64,000 nucleotides of DNA from Zychaea mexicana (lineage: Eukaryota; Mucoromycota; Mucoromycetes; Mucorales; Lichtheimiaceae): NCBI RefSeq assembly GCF_025766255.1, contig NW_026516826.1:1-64000 (forward strand), read 5' to 3'. Shown here piece by piece: positions 23,841 to 36,000 of the stretch. The notes under the pieces are model-generated. The model did no database searches. It saw only the letters and a program-made list of their open reading frames with translations, and was not told where the DNA came from. The position numbers were made by a program, and so were the translations under genes. The first letter of the stretch is position 1, and each line of letters opens with the position of its first letter.

Positions 23841-26800
23841 GGGAACGGCTATTTGCACCACCCCACCTGCACCACCCCTCGGGTAGTGACTAGCTTTTTG
23901 GAGGTGAAATGGCATGGCGGGTGGTGAGAAACGATGAAGGGTGGTGAGAGGAGGCATGTATTTCAATGAAATCTTTATAATGGGTCTATCTGTTATTGTT
24001 CAAGGTAACTAGACTACTCGTTAACTATCAGCAAAGTACCGGTTCTTCTTTAAAGTGATCTTCAATTTTCTTATAAATCAAAGTGCTGCAATAGTACGAT
24101 TACAGCAAGACCATAACTATTGTATTATGGGTGTTTACATAATATATCATGTTTTCATGGTCTGATTGATAATTAGTACACTTCTTTGACACTATTTTCT
24201 TTTTGCTTACGTTATTCGATTACACATCTTGTAGCAATATTTCTGTTTGCGAGCTGGTTGTTTGACGTTATTAAAGTAAGAGAGAAGGGAAGAGGTCTAT
24301 TTTTTGTGGTCGATTAAGTAGGAATGGTTGGTGAAGTTGTGGCGGGTACAAAAGAGATTATAGGAGCGATGGACAGAAGGGTACACAACTTGGGCAGCTG
24401 GTCTAAAAGAGACATGGTAGAAATGAAAATTGCTCAACTGCATACTGATAGGTTTACCTGTAGGAGCGGAAAGGAAAGGTATGTATAGAGTTGAGAATTC
24501 AACAGAATACCAAGCAATGGCTTTTGAGAACGCATTGGCAGCTAGAATTGCACAAGAATGATTGAAATATGAAGCAGTAGTGCAAGGAGAGGAGCGATCG
24601 GATAACTTATGCTCCACTGAAGCCAGTTCATCTTCTCTAAAGAGATGTAAAAAAATAGCGCGATTCTGCTGCAAAAACACAAACATATCGTCTTTGATGG
24701 ATGGCCACATATCCTCATCGTTTTTCAAGGCCAAAGCCAAGACACGAAAACCACAATTACCATCAGGCTGAGGACTAACAATAGTGGCGACTTGCTGCTT
24801 GGGTACATCGGTGCTTAAGACACCAGCCAATGGCACCGCCAGATCCTTGCCCTTTCCTTCCCTATTTTAACGGCCCACCACAATCAGCTTATATTACACA
24901 CTGGAATGATTGGTACATACCATGTGGCTGCTGCTTCAGCTCCGAAGCCCGTCTTGGCCTTTTTCTTGCTTTGCTCATCTTGGATTTCGAGTGTAATTGG
25001 CAAGCGTTTGTTGTTATTACTGCTGTTGCTGCTGCTGCTGCTGGCGTTATTTGCAGTAGTGCGAGCTGTTGTTTTCTTTGTTGGCACAGGTGGAGATTGC
25101 AGTTCATGCATATCAATGAACGAATCATTACTGATTGCCTTCAATTTATGCAAAAGATCTGCTAGTTGCTGCTGGTTTTGGAGATTGAATCCTAGGTTTT
25201 CAATCCGGACAAGCTCAGCGGCGACTTGCTTTTCGATCGTTGGCTTCTCGTGGTCGTCCACAACTGCTATAACGTTAGGTGCAGAGAGCACATCGACAAA
25301 TTCGTCTATTGCAAAAAAGAAGAAAAGAAAACCGGCTCATAAATCGTCGGTGAACATACTCACCATTGTTTTAAACTCTGCAATAGCCATACCATTGAGA
25401 TTCGATGCTGTTTTTTCTGGGAACAAGTGCCAACGCCGAGGGATAATCGACAATGGAATGGGCCCGTCAGCTGGATACATATGACAGCATGGTATTCCGT
25501 AATGGATTTTTAAGGCACACTTGCAATGCATCGTCTTCAGCACGTTCGAAAATCTCAACTGGTCTTTGATGGCTTCAAAAGCAAAGCGAGATATATTACG
25601 ACTGAGGAGCTCAAGTCGCGTTTTATATGCCTCAGGAAGATGAGAATTAGCACTCAATGCTTCCTTATCAACCTGCTGATTCCAGTTGGTGTTCTACAAA
25701 AGCGTCTATCATCAATTACACAGTATTGCTTATCGCAAACCCCAAACGTGCCGATACTTAAATATAAGTATGCAACAACATGAATTGATGCGAACATTTC
25801 TCAGCAAAACGTATGTATATATACCTTGTCTTTATACCACATATTCAGATGTGTGAAAGAAAGATGAAGGCTGCTGGATGGATCGATGTACTTTTTGATT
25901 TCGGCGTGAGCACCTTCAGCACGGTTGGTACTCGTATTTCCAAGGTGTCGCAGTTGACCGGTCTCACTACCAACCCATTTTTCCCTAAAGGCAAGTTTAC
26001 TATAGAAAGAGTATATGAGCTAGATCAATCATAAAGCCCCACAAGGATTTGGACAACATTCAAAGGTACACTAATCATCTACCTTTTCAAGTAGCTTCGT
26101 GCCTTTTCAGGATCTGAACAACACAGTATTGCATTTTCAAACATAGTAAGCGCCTTTTGCTCTAGTTTTACATTGGACACCTTCTCCATCATATCATCGA
26201 ACTTGTCCTTGTAAGAGCTAGACATCAAAAGGTTGAGCGCCTTTTCTACCTGGTCCCATTGTTCTTGAGTGTCAAAAAGCTTTCGAAGGTTCGTCTTGAA
26301 GTTTCTATGCAAATGGATTTTACACAGTATCTTCGTAGACTCAGGGAAAGTGGAATCAAGCGCAGTCATTAATGCCGCTTCACTGTCTGTGACGAACACT
26401 TTTGGATAAACCGCTGTCGAAGACGAGTAAACAACTGACTTTAGCTGTTGAGCAAACCACATATACGACCCTGTGGTCTCATTCGAGACCCATCCTCCAG
26501 CTACACAAAAGCTTCTTAACGCCTTCACGCCAACATTTCCGGTACCAATCACATTTATAAATGGCATTTTGTTGCGATTGGTCTGGTAGGTGGCATCCAT
26601 GGAGATCACCTCCGGGAATTGGTTTGCAACCTTTATAGCATCGCCATGGGCAAAGAACAACGCATTGAGGAAAATCTTTTCCCCTTCTTGTCTCGAGTCA
26701 AAACGGACGTGGTAATCGTTCTCTTGCAGAAGGTTGATCAGGTTGAACATTGCACCGTCAGGGTCGTTGTTGAATACTGTTTGACGAATGTTTGAAATAT

Positions 26801-27863
26801 CCTTTGCGGTGGTACCAGAATGGCCTTTGCTGCGTAGGAAGTCTGTGATGACTCTGTTCGTGGCATGGTTGAGGATTAAGGTACGCACTGTCTGGAGAAC
26901 GTCTCCTTTCAAACAGCGGTGCAGTGGGTAGGCACTAGGTTCCAAAGCCATATGGTGATTGTGTCCGCCATCATAGATACTCACCACACGCCATTGCTGG
27001 CTCTTACTGTCTAATGGTCGTAGCATCAGATTAAAAGGGCAACCAATCCGTTGAGAATCCTTGCTACGTCCTTTCTTCTTTTTCTCGGTGCTGCTCAGAA
27101 TGCCGCCTTCCTCGTCAATAACAATTGTTGTTTGTTGCTGCTGCGATTGTTGCTCTTTCGGTGTCTGGTCACGGGGCTGACCAAAGTGCTTACAGCCAAG
27201 TTGGCACCTTCGCTTGGGGCCTGTTTTATCAGCTCTGATTACTGAAAGCTGGAACTTGTTTTTCAACGCCCAAGATTGCAAGGATGTAATTGCAATGTCG
27301 TACGATTCGTACGTTTGGTTGATTTCCTCGGGAATGTTTGCTGATCTCGTCTGTAATGTCGACATGCTTGCTGAATGGAAAAGGAAGGAGGCGTTTTCTT
27401 TTCCTTGTCACACAAAATTATAAAAAGGATCACATCTTTAATTCTCAACTCAAGCCTCTCTGATTCTTTCAGTAGCAACATCCTGGTTAGTGTGTCATAG
27501 TCTATAGCAAACGTTCTCATCAACGATAGTGCTTAATACTGCGATGACTGTAGGCTACTACTGATGATTTACATTATTTTGACAGATAGTGTATTTAGTC
27601 GCGTTTCTTTTTTCTCACTAGTGTTCCTTTTTTTTAAAAAAATAGACATTTATGCAGCAAACTCGTAATCACTATGTTTCTTATAGTTATGAATACAATT
27701 GAAAAACGTGGTGGTACTGCTACACATATTTATGCATTAAACAAACAATACGCCATAGTCTCACCCTTCATCGTTTCTCACCACCCGCCATGCCATTTTA
27801 CCTCCGAAAAGCTAGTCACCACCCGAGGGGTGGTGCAGGTGGGGTGGTGCAAATAGCCGTTCC
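23841..27863. mobile_element. MULE-OTU: Mutator-like element with about 100-bp terminal repeats
   Basis: Long terminal inverted repeats of about 105 bases begin GGGAACGGCTATTTGCACC and contain CCTCGGGTRGTGACTAGC. Outside lies the direct repeat CGAAATTTT (23832-23840 and 27864-27872), a 9-bp target duplication as expected for Mutator-like elements (8 bp if the terminal C belongs to the element). It is inserted in the right terminal repeat of Harbinger-3. It carries one multi-exon gene on the minus strand. Confidence 0.92.
24297..27365 (-). CDS. MULE transposase with C-terminal OTU-like protease domain
   Basis: Exons read 27365-26083, 25999-25825, one ending at 25360 (its start, about 25694-25780, is not settled), 25305-24921 and 24861-24297. 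Donors GTAGAT, GTATAT and GTATGT with TAG acceptors give an open frame of about 900 residues. In order: an FAR1-like Cys/His N-terminus (CQLGCKHF, IGCPFNLML, GGHNHHM); the MULE catalytic core (ISMDATYQTNR; FVTDSEAALMTAL; ILCKIHLHRNF; NRAEGAHAEIKKY with the Glu); a SWIM finger (CKCALKIHYGIPCCHMYP); a Ser/Asn/Lys-rich linker; and an OTU-like domain with PDGNCGFRVLALAL (Cys nucleophile) and HFYHVSF as a candidate His region. I infer that the OTU domain removes ubiquitin-like tags from transposase or host factors. The gene appears undamaged. Confidence 0.85.
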
Positions 27864-27924
27864 CGAAATTTTCTATTTCGGAATCCTAAAATAGAATTTA
27901 GAACGACCGTTGGAGATGCTCTAA

Positions 27925-28087
27925 TCATTGGTAAACTCTTATTTTCTTTTGTTTATATATATGTTCATATCTTAATATTTCCACTTATCTTTTCTTTATT
28001 TTTTATTCAGTCATATTTATCTATATATCTTATATGTTCAATTTATATTTGAGTGATGGTACTCTTGCTTTTTTATTCAGTTCATTC
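27925..28087. other. spacer, nothing seen
   Basis: Short AT-rich spacer between Harbinger-3 and pogo-1. Confidence 0.5.
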
Positions 28088-28089
28088 TA

Positions 28090-30534
28090 CAGTGAACCCC
28101 CGCTTTTTGCAACAGCGGGAATACCGTCAAAAAAGTTGCAAAATCTGAGGATCTGCAAAATGTGAATATGTTACACAAGTGGGATCGATAAGCTGGCAAA
28201 GTGTAATTAGTATACACCAATTAAAAGAGTGCGGTCCATCATTATAGCTCAGTGATAATATCTACGTATAGCCTAGCTTCTTTTTGCAATCATTACTTCT
28301 TCTCTTCTATTCAACTTCTTTTTCATCATGGGCAAAGCCAAATATAAGAAGCTCACTGACGAGCAAAATGACATCATCTACAACTATTACATCCAAAAGG
28401 AGAAAGCTAAAGTCAAGATCAGTTTCAAGGATCTAGTTGCTTGGGCTAAAATTGAGTTGAACCTCGAAAATATGCCTCATGTGACGACGATTACAAGAAT
28501 GATCCAGGGTCGAAAGCAAGACGAACAAAATGGCATCAATCGTCACAGAAGAAAGAAAGACCGAGCAAAGTTTCCAGTATATGTTCCTATTTGCTTCCAG
28601 GTGTATTTTACGACAGAAATAGTAATAAAACAAACTATAATAGCAACTTGAACATGCATTGTATATGTGGATCGAGCAGCGCTACCATGAGCGCTCTCCA
28701 ATTAACTGGAGATTGATCATTCGTGCCGGAAAAGAATTTGCACAGGACATGGGCATTTCTGAGGAACAATTTTGCTTTTCCAATGGATGGGAGAACAGAT
28801 TCCAGCGTCGTTACCAGCTGAAGGTGCATAAGGTACACGGTGAGGCTTCATCTGCAGATGTTAGCCTAGCTGCTGCCAAACTTCCGGAAGTCCAAGCAAA
28901 ATGTGCACAGTATGCTCTCAAGGACATTTACAACATGGATGAAACAGCAGTATTCTACTCAAGTACCCCAACTACTACCATTGCTCCTGCATCCTTCAAG
29001 GGCGTTAAGTTGGATAAAACGCGGTTGACACTTGTTTTAACGACCAATGCAGACGGCTCTGACAAATGGTATAACTATCAAGGGGCATATTGGATAATAG
29101 AATTTGAGAATCATCCTTTGATCTAGTAGAGTGTTAACCACGATAGTTAAATGATATAATATGCAAGCAGCGAATAATATTACTTACTACAGGTTTCCAT
29201 GGTTTATCAGCAAATCCCAAAATCCAGCATGCTTTAAGAAGGTACTTCATCATTATATCCAATAGGTGCATATTTGCTTACATAGTGTTTGTTTGTCTGG
29301 TAGAGAGGAAAGGATGGTTATCCAAACATTAGCGTGATGAATTATCGAGCAAATGCCAACGCATGGATGACGCGTGAGATTTTTTATGATTATCTCAAAA
29401 AACTAGATAACTCAATGAGGCATCAAAAACGCAAGATCCTTTTGCTGCTGGATAACTTTTTTGGGCACTTTTGTGATTACGAGCCAACCAACGTTGAGCT
29501 TTTATATTTGCCACCCAACACGACGTCGATTATGCAGCCATTGGATGCTGGTATAATCAGTAGCTTCAAGGTGCATTTCAAGTATATACAAGAATAAGAT
29601 CTCATGCATATCATGTAAGGAGAGGTGATTATTTGTATACTAAAGCAGTTAACTTCAGGAATAAGCAATATGAAAAGGCTTACGAGAAAATCAAGTACCG
29701 TTTAGAGCAAGGTCTACCAGCAAATGATGGCAATGTTTTCCATGTGGAAATCATTTTTGGTATGGCTTGGTGTCTTAAGGCTTGGTATAAAGACGTTAAG
29801 CCTTCTACAATCGCAAATTGCTTTAAGAAGACAAAGGTGGTAGAGGGTGCAACTAACAGCATTAGCAAAGGATCCAGTTGTGAAGATGAAGTAGCCCTAG
29901 GTCAGATCAATGATCATTTGAGCCATATATATAGGAGCCATGATCTTCAAAACTTCACTTTTGATGCCGATCCACCTGAGGAAGTAGCAGCTGTTCATCC
30001 AGGGCTAACCAATGATGAAACTCTTAAAGCTGTGCTTGATGAAGCAGTTGTAGATGCAAATTCGATTGCTGAAGCTGCTAATGATTCTGGAGAGCCTTCT
30101 AATGATGCTCCATGTCAATCTCCAAAGTACACAAATCAGGAGAAGGCTCGGATGGTGGAAAAAGTCATCGAGATTTTGATTGATCTAGAACATCAAGAGA
30201 TCAAAGATCAGCTTTGAAAAATTCGTGACAATTTTCGTAGAAAAAGTCAGTCAAAGCAATCAGCAATCACAACTTTCTTTATTTAGTTTAAAACCTCTCA
30301 TATAATAGAATATATTAGTGTATCTCTTTTGTCACTGGTTCGGGTCTCACCGTCTCCGAAGTTTGAGGCTAATAAGGCCGAAGCGGGAAATTGCAGGTCC
30401 CGATTTCCGAGTTGTAATCTGCAAAAACTGAGGAATCTGCAATTTTACTAAGTGTTGAGTGGGAATCTGCTCAAAAAAGTTGCAAAAAGCGGGGATCTGC
30501 AATAATCGGGGGTGCAAAAAGCGGGGGTTCACTG
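28090..30534. mobile_element. pogo-1 element
   Basis: A 2,445-bp Tc1/mariner-superfamily element of pogo/Tigger type. Termini are CAGTGAACCCCCGC and its complement, flanked by the TA duplication (28088-28089 and 30535-30536). Subterminal 'TGCAAAAAGCGGGG'-like words recur at both ends. It holds one intact five-exon transposase gene. Confidence 0.95.
28328..30217 (+). CDS. pogo-1 transposase (CENP-B-like HTH plus DDD domain), intact
   Basis: Exons 28328-28576, 28644-29068, 29193-29241, 29304-29581 and 29659-30217 join in frame to give 519 residues. The ATG follows a T-rich leader. An N-terminal psq-type helix-turn-helix (KYKKLTDEQND...TTITRMIQGRK) and a CENP-B-type second HTH (YMWIEQRY...FSNGWENRFQRRYQLK) precede the DDE_1 core: IYNMDETAVFY (Asp), LLLDNFFGH (Asp) and MQPLDAGI (Asp), the DDD triad of pogo enzymes. 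The tail is acidic with a coiled-coil end. The 124-nt second intron (29069-29192) is missing from pogo-2, which otherwise has the same exon structure. It looks capable of cutting and pasting at TA sites. Confidence 0.93.
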
Positions 30535-30728
30535 TATATATAGTTTAAATGTTTATATATTATACTTAATTCATAATGCTTTCTCTGCATCTTTTGTGTT
30601 ATACTTAATGCTAGTATATAGTATACATAATTCATCTTAATATTTTCACTTATATTTTCTTTATTTCATTCAATTAATGTTTCATGTAGTATTCACTATA
30701 GTTATTTCCTACCTTAGTCAGTTTACTT

Positions 30729-31050
30729 GTGCTTTCTTTGCTTCGCTTGGGTTGCGCTTTATGCATGGGTTTACACTATGCTGAATTCTTATCTTCATTA
30801 CTCTACTTGTGCTTTCTCCGCTTCATGCGGGTTGTACTTCACACATAGGTTTATGCTATGCTTCATTCCTATATCTTAATTACTCTACTTGCACTTTCTC
30901 AGCTTCACTCTGGTTGTGCTTCCCACACGGGTTTATGCTATGTTGGATTCCTTTCTTAACTACTCTCCTCATGCTTTCATCGCTTCGCTCAGTTTATGCT
31001 TCGTACATAGGTTGACACTATGCTTATTCCCTGTCTTAATTACTCTACCA
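30729..31050. repeat. 80-bp tandem repeats, copy 2
   Basis: Four units starting at about 30729, 30809, 30891 and 30970, with a period of 79-82, each with GTGCTTTCT..GCTTC and TTTATGCTATG-like words and ending ATTACTCTAC. Complement of the array at 14906-15490. Confidence 0.92.
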
Positions 31051-31755
31051 ATGCTTTCTTCGCTGGGTAGCAAATAATAGCTGATAGTGGAATATTGTTT
31101 ATTTTTATGATAAAAGCAGATAAAATAGAAGAAAAATAGAGGGTATATTTTTCTTTCGATATTTTATTGTTGCAAGTGACAGTTTCTTTTTATATCGATG
31201 CGAGCGAGCCACCATAGAGACCTCTGAGAAGCCCTCTTTTGGAAGGAAAATAGAAAATGTATCTTCCATTACTACATTGGGGTATGGTATTCTCTGTTCA
31301 GAGCGAAATGAGAGCAACCTATAAGTATGAAAAAAATTAGAAAAAAGAAATGTGGTTGAATCGCCATAACAATTATATGAGTAGATAGCTAAGATGGGAC
31401 TTAATTAGTAGGATTTTTAGTAGGGCACTGTAGGGTGTTTAGTTGACAAGAAACCCCTTTAGGAAAATAATTCTCCAAAAAAAGTCATCAGTTACTATGT
31501 AAAGTAAAAATCTAGAGATGTGACTGCTAATTTTGAGCCTACCAATGACTGCACAGCATTTGATTTATATAACAGAATTCTTATCATAGCTCTGTAGTAT
31601 ATCTCATTGGCTAGTAATAGCTCTGAGAATAAGGTTTTCTCAAGAAAAAAAGCCTATATACTATGTGACTGCTATTGCCGTTTTAGTATGCTGTTGCCAT
31701 ATATGATAGATACATGTACTGCAATTTACAGCACTGTAGCTACAATATTGTACCT

Positions 31756-32517
31756 GGATCTATGAAAGAAAACACGGCGCGCACTATATATAGTATATAA
31801 GTAGTATATATATAAGTAAATCTGTGTAACGTAAAAATACCCGATATAGTAAAATTGACGTCACTGAATCCCATAAAAGGTACGTCGGAGTTTCAAACAT
31901 ATACCGAAAAAGGAGAAATGGGCTGAAAACCAACTTGAGCATAGAAGACTGTTTAATAATTTATTGATTATAATTTTTTTTATTCTTAAAATATAATTTA
32001 ATTTTTAAATTTTATTTTTAAATAAAAGATAATGATCATTATAAATAGGGGTGGTCCGAGAAAAAGTCTTTGATTTTTTTGAAGGTGTAGCTGGTCTTTG
32101 AGACGGTAGTCGAAATTCTAGAATGATGGTAATCATTCTAAGCACTTGCCTACAAGTGTCTCATAAACAGTATCCTTTATTATTCTTTAATACCTAAGCT
32201 AATATTACTGATACTAACATCAAGCTATGTTTATTTATAATAATATAGATGACAATGACTACCAGCCTGGTCCTAGTATAAAAAGAAGTAGAAAGGGAAA
32301 GGATAGATAGTAGAAGATATTTTGTACTTTATCTATAAAATTTCCAGTTTTTTGAGTAATTCCTGTATCACCACCATTGCCTTTTATGGAATCAAATTTA
32401 TATCATCTGATAGCCCTGCGTCTGTAGTATTTAATGATATTTTTTTTACTGTGTAACGAGCACTTGGTGCTGAGATACAAAAGAAAGTAGGTGTGCCGGG
32501 ACTTCTTTCATTCAACC
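31756..32517. mobile_element. 762-bp hAT-like non-autonomous element
   Basis: Interrupts the arm of inverted-repeat copy 2. The 8-mer TTGTACCT is duplicated on both sides (31748-31755 and 32518-32525), while the uninterrupted copy has one such site. Termini GGATCTATGAAAGAA and the complement of GGTTGAATGAAAGAA form an imperfect inverted repeat of about 28 bases. The interior is AT-rich without a gene. The 8-bp duplication suggests hAT; the terminal sequence is not one I know. Confidence 0.85.
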
Positions 32518-33028
32518 TTGTACCTTCTAGAAGTCTTAATCCACCCTAAATAAAGCTACTTTTAGTGATTTTTATACATCCTCTTATGTAATGTCTAAAA
32601 TAAGCAATGTGACTGTCTTCAGTAAAAACATTTTTGGATATATATACATCATCTGTATATGCCTACAAAGTTTTATAGCAATAGCATTAATAATAAATGA
32701 GCTATGACCTAGAGAATTAATCCTTATCCTAGGAATTAATAACAAAATTATGAAACCTGCAACATTTAATGATTTAAACATAAATATTAGAAACATTATA
32801 ATAATAATTTTATATAAATTTAGTTGATTTAATACTTAATATTTTTATTTTTAAAATAATCTTTTAATAATTATTTTTCATTAAAATCTTTCTCATTAAC
32901 CCAAGAATTATCTTTTTCATCATAATCTTTCCATTTAATAAGAAATTCATATTCATTATTTTTATTTAATTTATATTCTATAATTGTTTCAATTTCATAA
33001 AAATTATTATTTTTATTAATTTCTCTAA

Positions 33029-36000
33029 TCTACTATTAAAAGAGAAGTGGTGCTTACTATAGTTACCCATTTTTTGAAATCCTGATCCTGTTTTGGAAAT
33101 TGTGATGCTGCTAAGCCCCGGCTGTCAGTATAATTTTTTTTGCGCTGAAACTGGGAGAAACCACTGCTCTTCCCTCACTTTTTCCTTCTGCCCACTGAAT
33201 TCTTACACCACTATTTTCTCTTTTAAAATGAGTTTGCAACAAGTATGACACCGCATATTAGATTCTTCTTAGAAGATTTGACAACATTGTTCAGCGCGCA
33301 GCGCGCATTAGTTTCAAATGAACAATCGTTTTGAGTATTTTGAGTATAAAGCAAATAATAACCATATATTTCCCGCTTTAACAGAATGACCAAGACCAAA
33401 TAAACGTGCTTACCTGTGTTTGTGGCTCAACTAGCCATTTGACCGAAAGTCATCACGATTGTCCTTTGAATGAGCGTAACGTACGCCGTAGAATTGATAA
33501 TGATGTATGTTTGTTATCTTTAATAGCGTGTTTGGCGGCTATAGTTATTAGTAAACAAGCGAAGCGAGTTTGCTCAGGATTTAGATAGAGGCGCCGGAGG
33601 GGGTGCGGGCAGTGTTGGGGAAACGCCCCACAGGAGGATCTGCGGGAGGGAACATCTTACAAATCGTCTACAAGATATCGTCTTCAAGATGTATTTCTTT
33701 GTTGGTTGTTTCTTAACACTAATTGTATATATGTAGGACATGAATATTGTCTTTGAGCAGTTGGATTCTCATGCAAGTCAGCGCCAGCGTTGCCGTTGTG
33801 GGTCCACCACACATCAGCGAGTAATGCATCGCGATTGCCCCCTTAATCGGAACAATCAAGGTATAGAATCTAACCATGCAGTATCTAGAGCTATGTGTGT
33901 TGTGTATTTGTGAAGCACATTACTTATGTGTGCATTGTAGGGAATGTCCGTGTCTGCGCGAGCTGTAATGCGCCTGGCCACTCTCGACGAACTTCTGAAG
34001 ACTGTCCTTTCAATGATGCAAACATCCGATCTGAGCATGGGGCACAGTATCAAATAGCGTGCACTGTTCCTTTCGTTCCTGAAAATGTGTTTGGCCCCAG
34101 CATTTGTTTTACACCGGGAGAAAACTTTCACCGACATGTGCTTTCTCGCATGGCTGCTGTTTGTACGTTTTGTCAGGCACGTATGTGGATTGAGGAGCGC
34201 ATTGCCAGCTCTTCAAACTCAAACCCACGTTTCAGTATTTGCTGCACTTACGGAAAAATACAGTTACCTATCCCTCGCCCTCCGCCACAAGAAATCATCG
34301 ACCTGTTGACCAGCGGAAACGACGATTTCTTCACTAACATTCGCGCTTATAACAACATGTTTGCATTTGCGTCCATTCGAGCAAACTATGATCGCAATTT
34401 AGCTGACAGATCGCAAGGTGTTTCAACTTTCCGCATAAATGGCACGATGTACCATTGCATGGGTGCTTTACGACCAGAGCAGCAGCAATCAGCCAACTTT
34501 GCTCAAATATATTTTGCCGATACGCAAGAGCAACTGATGAGAAGACAGACGTTGTTCACTGGACTCAACAGTGAGACGATAGCTGTGCTTCAGGGCGTTA
34601 TGGAGAGATGCAACCCGTACGCACAGACCCTTATGAATGCTGCTGAATCGTACCGTGACACCCCTATCGGAACACTCCAAGTTGTCATTCGTTCTGCGCG
34701 TGAGATGGGTAGACGCTACGATCAGCAAAGTTATCCCGAAGTCGCTGCAATGATCGTCGAAGACACAGTGGATGGTGCATCATCACCGCATGACATTATC
34801 ATCCGCGATCGTCAGTTGGGTCTTCGAACTGTCAGTTCCCTCCATGCATCGTATATGCCCCTCCACTACGTGCTTATATTTCCGTTTGGTGATGATGGTT
34901 GGTTTGCTGGAATGCAGTGCGGAAGTGCCGACCGTCAGACTAATACTGTTACGTTGCTCGAGTTCTGCTCCTATATGCTCATGGTCCGTGACGGGGACCG
35001 CACGAGCTACCAGCACCACTATCGTCGTCTTTTCCAACAATTAGTTGTTGACAACTATGCACGCATCGAGTATTCGCGCCTTCAGTATATTATCAACAAT
35101 CAAAGTGATTTACGTTCTGAGGTGTACAACGGTATTGGTGATGATGTAGATCCACGTCAGATTGGTCGATCAATTATTTTGCCATCTTCTTTCACAGGGG
35201 GTCCACGGTACATGAAGCAGATGCTCCAGGATGGATTGGCAATCATTCGTCAAAGAGGCAATCCCACACTCTTCATCACTTTTACCTGCAATCCACAATG
35301 GCCGGAAATCCAAGCTGAACTTCTTCCAGGTCAGCAGGCGTTTGATCGCCCTGACATATGTTCCAGGGTGTTCCATATGAAGATCACTGAGATGCTATCT
35401 CATATCAAAGAGTCCAGTTGCTTTGGTCGCGTCGAAGGTCATGTGGCAACTGTTGAATTTCAGAAACGTGGCTTACCACATGTCCACATCCTACTTATCT
35501 TGCACCATGAAGACCGTCCTCGCAATCCTTCTGATTACGACCGTTTTGTCTGTGCTGAGTTGCCAGATCCTGTCACACAGCCTCAACTTTACGCCACAGT
35601 GACAAGGTCAATGATACATGGCCCATGTGGAAATTCTAAACCTGATGCTGTTTGCATGAAAGACGGACGTTGCTCTCAAGGATATCCTAAGTCATTTGTT
35701 ATTGAAACGCGTGTGAGCAGAGATGGTTATCCGATCTATCGCAGATGTGAAAACCTTCATCGTCGCCACCACTTCCACCGATCCAACTTTGTTGCTGACA
35801 ATTCTCACATCGTACCATATAACCCGTACCTGTGCCAAAAGTACAATGCTCATATCAATGTCGAGATCTGTACCTCTGCACGTGCTATCAAGTATTTGTG
35901 CAAGTACATCACCAAAGGATCAGACAGAGCGCAATTGGAGACTGTTAGAGCTGGGCAGCCAGAAGCAGTGCGATCTACTACTGCTGTTGTTGGAGCCGGT

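Larger units (their letters stand above)
20905..27921. mobile_element. PIF/Harbinger family 3 with a nested MULE
   Basis: Terminal inverted repeats start GAGCATCTCCAAYGGTCG at both ends, with a TAA duplication outside (20902-20904 and 27922-27924), the 3-bp target typical of PIF/Harbinger. The left part carries a broken DDE transposase (plus) and a broken NAM-associated partner (minus). The right terminal repeat is split by a MULE at 23841-27863, so the original Harbinger was about 3 kb. Confidence 0.9.

Noticed and set aside
24906..25484. 192-codon plus-strand frame
   Set aside because: Antisense of the linker and SWIM exons of the MULE-OTU gene; its Leu run is complementary to a Ser/Asn repeat.
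30809..31077. Overlapping 62-68 codon frames
   Set aside because: They read through the 80-bp tandem array, whose period is not a multiple of three; repeat artefacts.
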